NCBI GenBank assembly: GCA_015068085.1
Contig: SVLF01000001.1
Location: 58,568-122,567 of the forward strand
Direction: 5' to 3'
Source of the DNA: Oscillospiraceae bacterium
GTDB taxonomy: Bacteria > Bacillota > Clostridia > Oscillospirales > JAAYXM01
Length of the DNA: 64,000 nucleotides
Each line of letters opens with the position of its first letter. The stretch's first letter is position 1. Below, one piece after another: positions 47,019 to 54,711 of the stretch. A model generated the notes under the pieces. That model was given only the letters and a program-made list of their open reading frames with translations, was not told where the DNA came from and searched no databases. A program made the translations under genes and the position numbers.

Positions 47019-47756
47019 TTATATCTCAATTAGTTTTTCAAAACATTTAGCCAATACTTCTGATCTTTCCCATTTAACCGAAACTAATCTTTCTTTAAAG
47101 AGTGAAAACGTCTTTTCCGGATTGAATATAGAAAATGCTACGCCCAATTGAGCTTTGAGCTTCAATCGGCTTTCGTGTATGTAGCGGTCTGCATTTGGCT
47201 GAATGTCGGATATAAATTGCCCGCTTTTTCTTATAATATCAGCATCATAATCATCTTTTGACAGAGCTTCCATAAGTACTGTTTCTAATGCACCGTGATT
47301 TTCTTTTGGAATAACAACCAGCAAAAAGTCAATGTTTATTTTTGCTCCTAAATCAGCATTAACTTTATTGGGGTGCCAAGTATTATTTTCTATGTTGTTT
47401 ATTATGGGAGCCAACTTCTCCAATATAGAATTTTCGATTTCTTCAACAGATGAATCATCCCTGTCAGTAACTAAAGCAATTCTATACTCTGTTTCTCCGG
47501 CATTAGAGCGCATAATCGGCTTTTTCAAGTGCTCATTAAAAAAGTTGCCAAAATTATCCTTACCGCCAACTGCGCAAATTAATAATTCGTCTTTATTGCT
47601 ATTCTGATAATTACACGCCGCCTTATTTTCCTGTTCAGTGAAATTAATGGTTAACCCTTTTGGCGTACCGGTGTATAGCCAACCTTTTACCTTTTCTAAA
47701 TAATAGCTGATCAAGATTAAATCTGTTTCGCCTTCGCACATTATGATTCTTGTCAT
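47019..47756 (-). CDS. TOPRIM-like (DUF3226-type) protein of a two-protein OLD-like defence pair
   Basis: A 245-residue protein. IIMCEGETDLILISYYLE begins with the Glu of a TOPRIM fold (E8/E10). RIALVTDRDDSS (D98, D100, D101) supplies the DxD motif, and ALETVLMEALSKDD with KAQLGVAFSIFNPEKTFS matches DUF3226-like proteins. TOPRIM domains paired with OLD-type ATPases act as nucleases or effectors in phage defence (OLD, Gabija, PARIS and AbiL-like systems). The ATPase gene overlaps its start by 4 bp. Codon use is AT-rich. Whether the product cleaves DNA or RNA is unknown. Confidence 0.72.
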   Translation of the reverse strand: MTRIIMCEGETDLILISYYLEKVKGWLYTGTPKGLTINFTEQENKAACNYQNSNKDELLICAVGGKDNFGNFFNEHLKKPIMRSNAGETEYRIALVTDRDDSSVEEIENSILEKLAPIINNIENNTWHPNKVNADLGAKINIDFLLVVIPKENHGALETVLMEALSKDDYDADIIRKSGQFISDIQPNADRYIHESRLKLKAQLGVAFSIFNPEKTFSLFKERLVSVKWERSEVLAKCFEKLIEI

Positions 47757-48865
47757 AGGCGCACCTCGAATTTGAAACTTTTACGGTCTTCATACACCTC
47801 TCTGCCTGAAAGACTACGCGTATATACCAGTGCAGTTTCGGTGTCCTTGCGGAACGTTATCACACTGAGGGGATCATATTTTTTGCTTTTACCATAAATT
47901 TGAGTTTCAAGCATACTGTCTATTGCCTCGGCGTTATGAGTGGTTATAAAAACCTGAACATCAAACTGCTTAGCTGCCATTATAATAAAATCAAATATTT
48001 CACTATAATATTTGTAACTGATTGATGTTTCGATTTCATCAATCAAAAGCACACCACCGGTAGCCGAAGCGATACCGTTTGCTAATGATAATACTTTTTT
48101 AATGCCATCACCGTAGGTGGCTAATGGCATAATGCCTAATCGTTTATGCTCTAAATATTCGATGGCTCTTGATGTATTTTCATTTTTCAAATAAAGCAAG
48201 TCAACAATTTCAGGGTCAAATAATTGTAACAATCTCAGACAAATATATTTATATTCCGGATTTTTAACGATTTTATTAAAGGTACCGCCTTGCATATGTG
48301 CCAAAGGCGATAAATACACTATATTTATGCTATCAGGATATCTTTTGTTGCGAAATGATAATTCTGATGGTTTCATAAAAGGATTAAATCGTATACTGTC
48401 GCGAAAAGAACTGCGCCCATCCCACCCATGCATTTCGCCATAGAAAGTTGTTATCTCCTGTTCAATGTCGGGCTTACTCTGCTTGGAATATTTCATACGG
48501 TCATACGGCGACATCATTTCTATATTAAATAATTCTTTTTGCTCTTCGCCGTGTATTTCTATAACAGATTCTCCAATTCCGCCGGTCGCATGCATCCCGA
48601 TATACATCTCGTCTTTTGGAAAGAGACTAATAAAATTTTCATACATTGCCGGAGCGACAAACGGGGATACATCGCGCATACGAGCAACTTTTAAAACATT
48701 ATAGAAATCACTGGGTTTACGGAAAAGACATAACGCTTCCATAAAACTTGTTTTACCGGAGTTGTTGTCACCAGCGATAATATTCACATCGCGAAGCCCC
48801 GGTATTTCAACTTCTTTAAGCCCCCTAAAACGCCGGATATCTATATGTTCAAAATGAATTGCCAT
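47753..48865 (-). CDS. OLD-like AAA15 ATPase
   Basis: A 370-residue ABC/SMC-type ATPase. The start IDIRRFRGLKEVEIPGL and Walker A GDNNSGKTS (32-40) are typical of OLD/RecF-like ATPases. Further motifs are YGDGIKKVLSLANGIA (signature, about 251-266), Walker B GGVLLIDEIE (270-279) and FITTHNAEAID (H-loop region, about 306-316). It lacks its own TOPRIM domain, which is supplied by the next gene, as in PARIS- or AbiL-like two-protein systems. It would sense infection and license the effector. It overlaps the TOPRIM gene and begins 1 bp after the XRE gene. Confidence 0.86.
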   Translation of the reverse strand: MAIHFEHIDIRRFRGLKEVEIPGLRDVNIIAGDNNSGKTSFMEALCLFRKPSDFYNVLKVARMRDVSPFVAPAMYENFISLFPKDEMYIGMHATGGIGESVIEIHGEEQKELFNIEMMSPYDRMKYSKQSKPDIEQEITTFYGEMHGWDGRSSFRDSIRFNPFMKPSELSFRNKRYPDSINIVYLSPLAHMQGGTFNKIVKNPEYKYICLRLLQLFDPEIVDLLYLKNENTSRAIEYLEHKRLGIMPLATYGDGIKKVLSLANGIASATGGVLLIDEIETSISYKYYSEIFDFIIMAAKQFDVQVFITTHNAEAIDSMLETQIYGKSKKYDPLSVITFRKDTETALVYTRSLSGREVYEDRKSFKFEVRL

Positions 48866-48866
48866 A

Positions 48867-49169
48867 TTAGTTTTCCTCCTCAGGTTCTACAAAATCAATT
48901 ATTAATCTTTTGCCTAACCCATCGGCTAATCTCTGTAAAATTTGCAGACTTGGAACATTATGTCCGTTTTCAAACTTACTGATACTTGCCTGCGGAATAT
49001 TGGTTTTCTTGGATAATTCTTTTTGAGAAATGCCAAGCTCTTTTCTGACATCAGTTAATAACTGCTTTACTTCTTGTGCGATATCGTATTCGGGAATAGA
49101 TACTTCTGCGGTATTATCAATTTTGATTTTAGGTAAACTCTGTTTCAAGAAATTTTTAAAGTCACTCAT
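48867..49169 (-). CDS. XRE-family regulator of the ATPase/TOPRIM operon
   Basis: A 100-residue protein with a C-terminal Cro/CI helix-turn-helix (residues about 35-90: VRKELGISQKELSKKTNIPQ, then ASISKFENGHNVPSLQIL). This layout resembles HigA-type antitoxins. First gene of the minus-strand operon, directly upstream of the ATPase. It most likely represses its own promoter at 49195-49223; TTGCAA words repeat there. It could instead be an antitoxin-like restraint on the effector. Confidence 0.84.
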   Translation of the reverse strand: MSDFKNFLKQSLPKIKIDNTAEVSIPEYDIAQEVKQLLTDVRKELGISQKELSKKTNIPQASISKFENGHNVPSLQILQRLADGLGKRLIIDFVEPEEEN

Positions 49170-49194
49170 AAGAATTCCCCTTTCTTTGAATTTG

Positions 49195-49223
49195 ATTATA
49201 CACTATATTATGCTCAATTGCAA
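49195..49223 (-). promoter_or_regulatory. Promoter of the XRE-ATPase-TOPRIM cassette
   Basis: On the minus strand TTGCAA (49218-49223) and TATAAT (49195-49200) are 17 bp apart. TTGCAA is itself a palindrome and recurs at 49234-49239, giving possible repressor contacts. Confidence 0.68.
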
Positions 49224-49344
49224 CAAAAATATTGCAAATTTAATATATTTTACGAAAAATATTCCCGTGAACACATATTGTAGTTGTTGGCAAAATGAGC
49301 TTGCTGTTATGATCGGATGGTTGTATATGTTGAAAGTTGTAATT

Positions 49345-49395
49345 GCAAACGGCGCCGTATCATCCGCCGCGGCAAACGAATTTCTTGCAGGATAA
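49345..49395 (+). repeat. Direct repeat, copy 2: orphan 3' end of the SLH gene
   Basis: Encodes ANGAVSSAAANEFLAG and a stop, in frame but without the rest of the SLH gene. It is 32/32 identical in its core and 45/51 identical overall to 46878-46928. The copies are 2467 bp apart. A terminator different from the one after copy 1 follows. This is probably the ancestral end of the SLH gene, left behind when the cassette arrived with a replacement end. Confidence 0.9.
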
Positions 49396-49410
49396 GTGAA
49401 AAATATATAC

Positions 49411-49456
49411 AAAAGAGCAAAGCAGGAGCGGGATTTCGCTCCTGCTTCGCTCTTTT
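49411..49456. terminator. Bidirectional terminator beyond the orphan SLH tail
   Basis: AAAAGAGC and AGCAGGAGCG (49411-49430) pair with CGCTCCTGCT and GCTCTTTT (49437-49456), with one small internal mismatch. A and T tracts on the two sides allow use from both strands. Confidence 0.88.
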
Positions 49457-49530
49457 GTCCGATTTTTGAGCTGTGGCGAAGGATTATTTTGTGCGCTGAT
49501 TTGAAATTCGCGGGGATTTGGGATGTTATT

Positions 49531-50310
49531 TTATCTTCTTGCCCTACGGTAAGCGCCGGGAGTTTCGCCGGTTATCTTTTTGAACTGGCGTATAAAATGA
49601 TACTGATCGTTATAGCCCGCCTTTTGTGCTATCAAATCAAGATTCAGCTCTTCATTGGCTAAAAGAAGAGATTTTGCATATCTTATTTTCGCATCTATCA
49701 CATCGTGCATTGGAGAGGTTGCGAAAACTGATTTGTAAACAGCGTGGAAACGTGAGGGACTGAGCTCCGCAAGCTCAGCCATATCAGCAATAGTCCACTT
49801 CTTTTCCGGATGGAGAAGGATTTCACGGCGGAGCGCGGAAAGACGCTTTTTTTCTTTTCGAGGAATGATTGTTTCCTGAGAATTCTCACCGATTGCGCGT
49901 GAGAATTTAACAAGAAATTCTTCAAGGTAATTATCAACGAGAAGTTCTTTATATGGCTTATCTGAGAAAAATTCCGTTTCTATAAAACGGAATATATCCG
50001 AAATAAATTCGGTTTCCTTTGGGAAAAGCAATTGATTTTGCGGGATGCCGAATTTATTGATAAGCAGAGAAAATTCCGGAGTTGCGTGAAACCAGTTGTG
50101 AATAAGATTTTGCGGACAGGAAAACCACTGCGGAGTGTCCGGTGCAAAGAAAATGCAGGCGTTGGGGATGGTTGTGATTTTTCTGCCGCCAAGCTCAATC
50201 TGTACGGGTGTTTGAAAATGTAAAAAGGTATAGACGTCAATCCCGTTCGGACGAAGAAGCAGAAACCCCTCTTTTTCAGGCCAGTCGTGTCTGATTTTCG
50301 TGATATACAT
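49531..50310 (-). CDS. AraC-family regulator of the adjacent glycan locus
   Basis: A 259-residue regulator with an N-terminal cupin-like sensor (LLLRPNGIDVYTFLHF, CIFFAPDTPQWF) and a C-terminal AraC DNA-binding domain (TIADMAELAELSPSRFHAVY, GYNDQYHFIRQFKKITGETP). The start at 50310 is chosen for the GAGGTGAAAG site just upstream. It is transcribed from a perfect promoter and is divergent from the GH2 gene. It therefore likely activates the GH2 and downstream secreted-protein genes in response to a sugar. Confidence 0.9.
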   Translation of the reverse strand: MYITKIRHDWPEKEGFLLLRPNGIDVYTFLHFQTPVQIELGGRKITTIPNACIFFAPDTPQWFSCPQNLIHNWFHATPEFSLLINKFGIPQNQLLFPKETEFISDIFRFIETEFFSDKPYKELLVDNYLEEFLVKFSRAIGENSQETIIPRKEKKRLSALRREILLHPEKKWTIADMAELAELSPSRFHAVYKSVFATSPMHDVIDAKIRYAKSLLLANEELNLDLIAQKAGYNDQYHFIRQFKKITGETPGAYRRARR

Positions 50311-50328
50311 AACTTTCACCTCGATACT

Positions 50329-50357
50329 ATTATACACTATGCAGTAGGATATGTCAA
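50329..50357 (-). promoter_or_regulatory. Perfect sigma-A promoter of the AraC regulator
   Basis: On the minus strand TTGACA (50352-50357) and TATAAT (50329-50334) are separated by 17 bp. Confidence 0.85.
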
Positions 50358-50452
50358 TTTTTTGTTGTGAATAATACATTGTTTTTGCGCTTGTTGACGT
50401 GATAAAATAGATTTAAAATAACGTGATAATGTCAATGAGCGGGAGAAGAAAA

Positions 50453-52150
50453 ATGCAGATTTTCAGAAAAGAACATCCAAAACCACAGTTTGTTCGTGAA
50501 AACTGGGAGAATTTAAACGGCGAATGGGAGTTTGAGATTGATAACGGAAGAAGCGGGATTGAGCGCGGCTTGTACAAGCCGGGAGTTTCGCTCTCGGGAA
50601 AGATAAATGTCCCGTTCTGTCCGGAAAGCAAGCTTTCAGGCATAGAAAATACTGATTTTATGTACGGTGTGTGGTACAAACGAAAGGTCAATGTTGAAAC
50701 TCTTTTTCCCCGCACGGTTATTCATTTCGGAGCGGTAGATTATAAATGCGTCGTATGGATAAACGGCGAGCGGGCAGGTGAGCATTCGGGAGGTTACAGC
50801 TCGTTTGTGTTTGATATAACAAAGCTTTTAAAGCAGGGCGAGAATGTAATCACTGTATATGCTGAGGATGACACGAGAAGTCCGTTAATTTCGTGCGGCA
50901 AGCAGAGTGACAGATTTTTTCCTTATGCGTGCTGGTATACCAGAACAACCGGAATTTGGCAGACTGTATGGCTTGAGCATACTCCGGAGAGCTTTATAAA
51001 ATCGGTGAAGTATTATCCGAATATTTCCGATTGCAGTGTCACAGTAGAAGCAAAGCTTTGCGGTACAGAAAATTTTAATTGTACTGTTTCCTACGAAGGG
51101 AAAACTGTGGGCGAGCATAGAACTGCAGATGTGGCAGGGAATATGATATTTACAATTCCCCTTTCAGAAAAGCATTTGTGGGAGGTGGGAAAAGGGCGAT
51201 TATACGATGTCGAACTTTCTTTTGGCGAAGATAAAGTGAAAAGTTATTTCGGGCTCAGAGAGCTCAGGCTTGATGGAATGAAATTTCTGATAAACGGAAA
51301 ATCTGTTTTTCAGCGGCTTATTCTTGACCAGGGCTTTTATCCCGACGGGATATACACTGCGCCGAGCGACGAAGCTCTTGTGCAGGATATAGAGCTTTCA
51401 CTTGCGGCGGGATTTAACGGAGCAAGGCTTCATGAAAAGATATTTGAAGAGAGATATCTCTACCACGCCGACAGGCTCGGTTATATTGTCTGGGGTGAAT
51501 ATCCGGACTGGGGCATCGGAGCAAGCGAAGCGATAAGCTTGCATACCGTTCTGCCGGAATGGATAGAGGAAATAGAGCGGGATTTCAATCATCCGTCAAT
51601 CGTCGGCTGGTGCCCGTGTAATGAAGCATGGAACAGTGAAAAGCGTGACCGCCTTGCGTCGCACAAACAGATATTATGTGAAGTAACAAAAGCTCTTGAT
51701 AAAACACGGCCGTGTATAGATGTAAGCGGCGGTTTCCATGTAAAGACGGACATATTTGATGTTCACGATTACGAGCAGGATCCTGATGTGTTTAAAAAGA
51801 ATTATGACCGTCTTATGACAGAGGGCATTCTTCACGACAGATTTTCAGCGCATCAGACGTATTGCGGCGAGGCAACCTTTGTAAGCGAATACGGCGGTAC
51901 GGCATATAATCCGGAGGGTGAAGGCTGGGGATATGGAGAGAGTGTCAAAAGTGAAGCAGAGTTTATTTATCGTTTTAAGGGACTTACTGATGCACTTCTG
52001 GATAACCATAAAATGTTTGGACTTTGCTATACTCAGCTTACCGATGTGGAGCCGGAGCAAAACGGGCTTTATACATATTCCAGAAAGCCAAAGGTTGATA
52101 TAAACCAAATTCGTAAAATAATGTCGCGCAAAGCCGCGATAGAAGATTAA
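50453..52150 (+). CDS. Glycoside hydrolase family 2 enzyme (beta-galactosidase/beta-glucuronidase type)
   Basis: A 565-residue GH2 protein without a signal peptide, so it acts in the cytoplasm on imported sugars. The order is a jelly-roll sugar-binding domain (about 1-180, LNGEWEFEIDNG and VVWINGERAGEHSGGYSSF), an immunoglobulin-like domain and a TIM barrel (from about 290). The acid/base is Glu391 in CNEAW and the nucleophile is Glu479 in VSEYGG. The ATG at 50453 is preferred on ribosome-site grounds (GGGAG upstream). Beta-glucuronidase would fit the uronic-acid theme, but the specificity residues were not resolved. Confidence 0.88.
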   Translation: MQIFRKEHPKPQFVRENWENLNGEWEFEIDNGRSGIERGLYKPGVSLSGKINVPFCPESKLSGIENTDFMYGVWYKRKVNVETLFPRTVIHFGAVDYKCVVWINGERAGEHSGGYSSFVFDITKLLKQGENVITVYAEDDTRSPLISCGKQSDRFFPYACWYTRTTGIWQTVWLEHTPESFIKSVKYYPNISDCSVTVEAKLCGTENFNCTVSYEGKTVGEHRTADVAGNMIFTIPLSEKHLWEVGKGRLYDVELSFGEDKVKSYFGLRELRLDGMKFLINGKSVFQRLILDQGFYPDGIYTAPSDEALVQDIELSLAAGFNGARLHEKIFEERYLYHADRLGYIVWGEYPDWGIGASEAISLHTVLPEWIEEIERDFNHPSIVGWCPCNEAWNSEKRDRLASHKQILCEVTKALDKTRPCIDVSGGFHVKTDIFDVHDYEQDPDVFKKNYDRLMTEGILHDRFSAHQTYCGEATFVSEYGGTAYNPEGEGWGYGESVKSEAEFIYRFKGLTDALLDNHKMFGLCYTQLTDVEPEQNGLYTYSRKPKVDINQIRKIMSRKAAIED

Positions 52151-52171
52151 ATTAATAGGAGGTAAACAGAA

Positions 52172-54637
52172 ATGAAAAGATTTTTAAGCATTTTTCTCGC
52201 GGCGATAATGGTATTATCGTTCATTCCTGCGGCGGGTGCCGTAACCTATCCGGGGGGAACGGAACCTCCGGAAACGTATGAGTATGTGTTCACAAATGCG
52301 GCGCATTCGACGGGCACAGGTGGATATTCGTTGATTGGAAATAAACCGGAAGCAGAAGATACAATTGAAACAGTATCGCCGAATAAGTGGGGATATGGAG
52401 GAACACGTGGCACAGAGACAGAAGACTTTTATTCGGTTAACCTTGCAACGTATGCAGGCTATCTGAACTGGTCCTTTTCAATAAGCGATGAACTGACAGA
52501 GGAGGATACGACACAGGCGATGGCTCCGGAATTCAACCCGGACAAAGTTGAACGCTTTCCGGTATTTCTTCTTGAAATAAATGTTCCGAATACGGGTATG
52601 TTTGTTCCGGTTCTCGAATATCGCAAATTGAACTCATCGTCTACTGTTGAGGTTTTTCTTGTAAAGAACGATGAAGCCGGAGAACCCCTGACGGGTGATG
52701 CAGCAATAAAATATGCGCGCGAAGCCGTGCCCGCAGACCGCCTCGGAACAGTTGATATGCATACGACCGGAAATGAAATATCCGGATGCAGAAAGGCATT
52801 TCCTGAAAGAAAGGTTGAAGCGGGAACATATTACCTCGTGTTTGTTGCTAATGGGTTTGACGGAACGCCGGAATGGACTAACAGCATCAAAAAATACATT
52901 TCAAGAAACAGATTTGAAAGCTTCCGTCTCGAACCTGTTGCAACGGGTGCGGTTGCAAAGTATGTTTTCAATACTGCAGTTACCGGAACCGAATCCGGGC
53001 AAGTGTATAAATTTATCAGCAATGTAGCCGGTGATACGGTTGATACCGCACAGAGCGATGATTACGAATATGAGGCAATGGGCAAATTCAACAGATATAC
53101 GGTTGAGAACACTCATCTGCGGTTGAACTATAAACCGGCAGATACAAGTTATAAGCCCTGGGTTGCCTTGCAGATAAGCGTTCCGTATCCGGGAAAATAT
53201 TCTGTGACAGTGGACGGCTGGAATTTCCCGAAGGATGGATATAGCAATGGAAGTACTAAAAACACATGGTTTGGAGCAGATGCGTTCTTCTATATAATCC
53301 CGGCAGAAGGAACATTTAACAAAGCTGTTTTGTGTGCCGAGCAGACAAAAGTTGGACATTATAAGTTCTACGGTCATGGCGATGCTGAAGATCAGTCAGT
53401 GCCGGAGCAGATAGGAACGTTTAATGCTGAAGTACCTGGAGAATATTGGCTTGTTATAGATCTCGGACATGCAAACGGAGCTGAAAATGCAGTGGAAGCT
53501 GCTGGTTATACAGCAGCAATTTATGGAGCGAGAATAAACTCCATCTCCCTCACAAACCTTGGGCTTACGGATGCACAAATTGCAGCGGCATCAGCGAGAG
53601 TGGTAAATCCTGAAAATGCAGCTTCAAATGATGTAACGCTTGGTAATGAGAGTGCAGAGATAAAGGTGCTTACGTCAACAGTCGCGGCAGATGAAGGAGC
53701 GCTTGTAAATGACCTTTGCAGCAATGCGGCTGTAGGAAGTGCACAGAGCGTAACCGCTCCGGTGATTGAAAAACGCGAATTCCTTTATTGGACAAGCGGA
53801 ATAGGAACGGACAGGAAGATAGTCTGCGAAACTGAGAAATATGATTTCACGGCACAAAAGGGCGTTACATATCTGACAGCAGTATACCGTGATATGACTT
53901 CTGATTATGTCAGCGTTATTTTCCTTAATGGTAATGGTGAGCTGATAAGCCGTTCTGATGCAACATATAAAGAAGGAAACACTATTGATATAGAAACTCT
54001 TCCGACTCTTACGGGCTTTGGTGCTGCATCGGGGTGGCAGCTTGCCGGAACGAAAGCTCTGTATACCCCGTCTGACGAAGTGATCGCAGCCGGAAAAGTG
54101 ATGGTATTCGTTGCACAGTACGCAAATGAAGAAACTTCCATTGACATTACCGTAAATGGTGGTACAATGGAAGTTGAGAACGGAAAGACTGCTCCGGCTT
54201 ACGGCGATAAGGTTACCGTGACGGCACCCTCCCGTGAGGGCGGTAGCGGATATAACGTCTTTGCTTACTGGACAAAGACCGTGAACGACGGTGAAGCCGC
54301 TATTGTTTCACTTGATAAGGAATATAGCTTCAATGCGTGGGAGGATTGCACACTTACAGCGGTTTATACCGAACAGCAGATTGAGCCTCTTGTTGCATCC
54401 GTAAGAAAAATTCTTTTAGGTACGATGAACAACAACATAAATATCGCTGAGTTTATCGGCTGTGACGGCGCAATTGAACGCGGAATTCTTTACGGAGAAG
54501 GAACACCGACGGTTGATAACTGGTCGAATAAGATTTCAATGACAACGGCGAATAATGCGCTTTCCGTAATCAATAACTCGGGAAAGAATGCACGTGCATA
54601 TGCAATATTTGAAAATGCGGTAATTTACAGCGAATAA
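52172..54637 (+). CDS. Large secreted protein with repeated beta-rich modules
   Basis: An 821-residue exported protein: signal MKRFLSIFLAAIMVLSFIPAAGA. Two copies of an uncharacterised module follow, with the cores PVFLLEINVPNTGMFVPVLE (about residues 130-150) and PWVALQISVPYPGKYSVTV (about 328-346). These resemble modules in the giant protein encoded next. The last third has InlB-repeat-like strands (KYDFTAQKGVTYLTAVYRD, YSFNAWEDCTLTAVYTE). No catalytic or SLH domain was seen. It may bind carbohydrate beside the surface lyase. AGGAGGT precedes the ATG, and it follows the GH2 gene by 21 bp in the same operon. Confidence 0.7.
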   Translation: MKRFLSIFLAAIMVLSFIPAAGAVTYPGGTEPPETYEYVFTNAAHSTGTGGYSLIGNKPEAEDTIETVSPNKWGYGGTRGTETEDFYSVNLATYAGYLNWSFSISDELTEEDTTQAMAPEFNPDKVERFPVFLLEINVPNTGMFVPVLEYRKLNSSSTVEVFLVKNDEAGEPLTGDAAIKYAREAVPADRLGTVDMHTTGNEISGCRKAFPERKVEAGTYYLVFVANGFDGTPEWTNSIKKYISRNRFESFRLEPVATGAVAKYVFNTAVTGTESGQVYKFISNVAGDTVDTAQSDDYEYEAMGKFNRYTVENTHLRLNYKPADTSYKPWVALQISVPYPGKYSVTVDGWNFPKDGYSNGSTKNTWFGADAFFYIIPAEGTFNKAVLCAEQTKVGHYKFYGHGDAEDQSVPEQIGTFNAEVPGEYWLVIDLGHANGAENAVEAAGYTAAIYGARINSISLTNLGLTDAQIAAASARVVNPENAASNDVTLGNESAEIKVLTSTVAADEGALVNDLCSNAAVGSAQSVTAPVIEKREFLYWTSGIGTDRKIVCETEKYDFTAQKGVTYLTAVYRDMTSDYVSVIFLNGNGELISRSDATYKEGNTIDIETLPTLTGFGAASGWQLAGTKALYTPSDEVIAAGKVMVFVAQYANEETSIDITVNGGTMEVENGKTAPAYGDKVTVTAPSREGGSGYNVFAYWTKTVNDGEAAIVSLDKEYSFNAWEDCTLTAVYTEQQIEPLVASVRKILLGTMNNNINIAEFIGCDGAIERGILYGEGTPTVDNWSNKISMTTANNALSVINNSGKNARAYAIFENAVIYSE

Positions 54638-54654
54638 GAGTGGGCACTAAGAGA

Positions 54655-54684
54655 ATGAGGACGGCAACAAACTTCCGTCCTCAT
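54655..54684 (+). other. Intercistronic hairpin before the giant surface-protein gene
   Basis: A perfect 10-bp stem (ATGAGGACGG/CCGTCCTCAT, 10-base loop) without a T tract, 28 bp before the ATG at 54712. It may stabilise or process the mRNA to set different protein levels from one operon. Confidence 0.45.
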
Positions 54685-54711
54685 CGTGTTCAAAAGGAGG
54701 AAAAAGCAACA

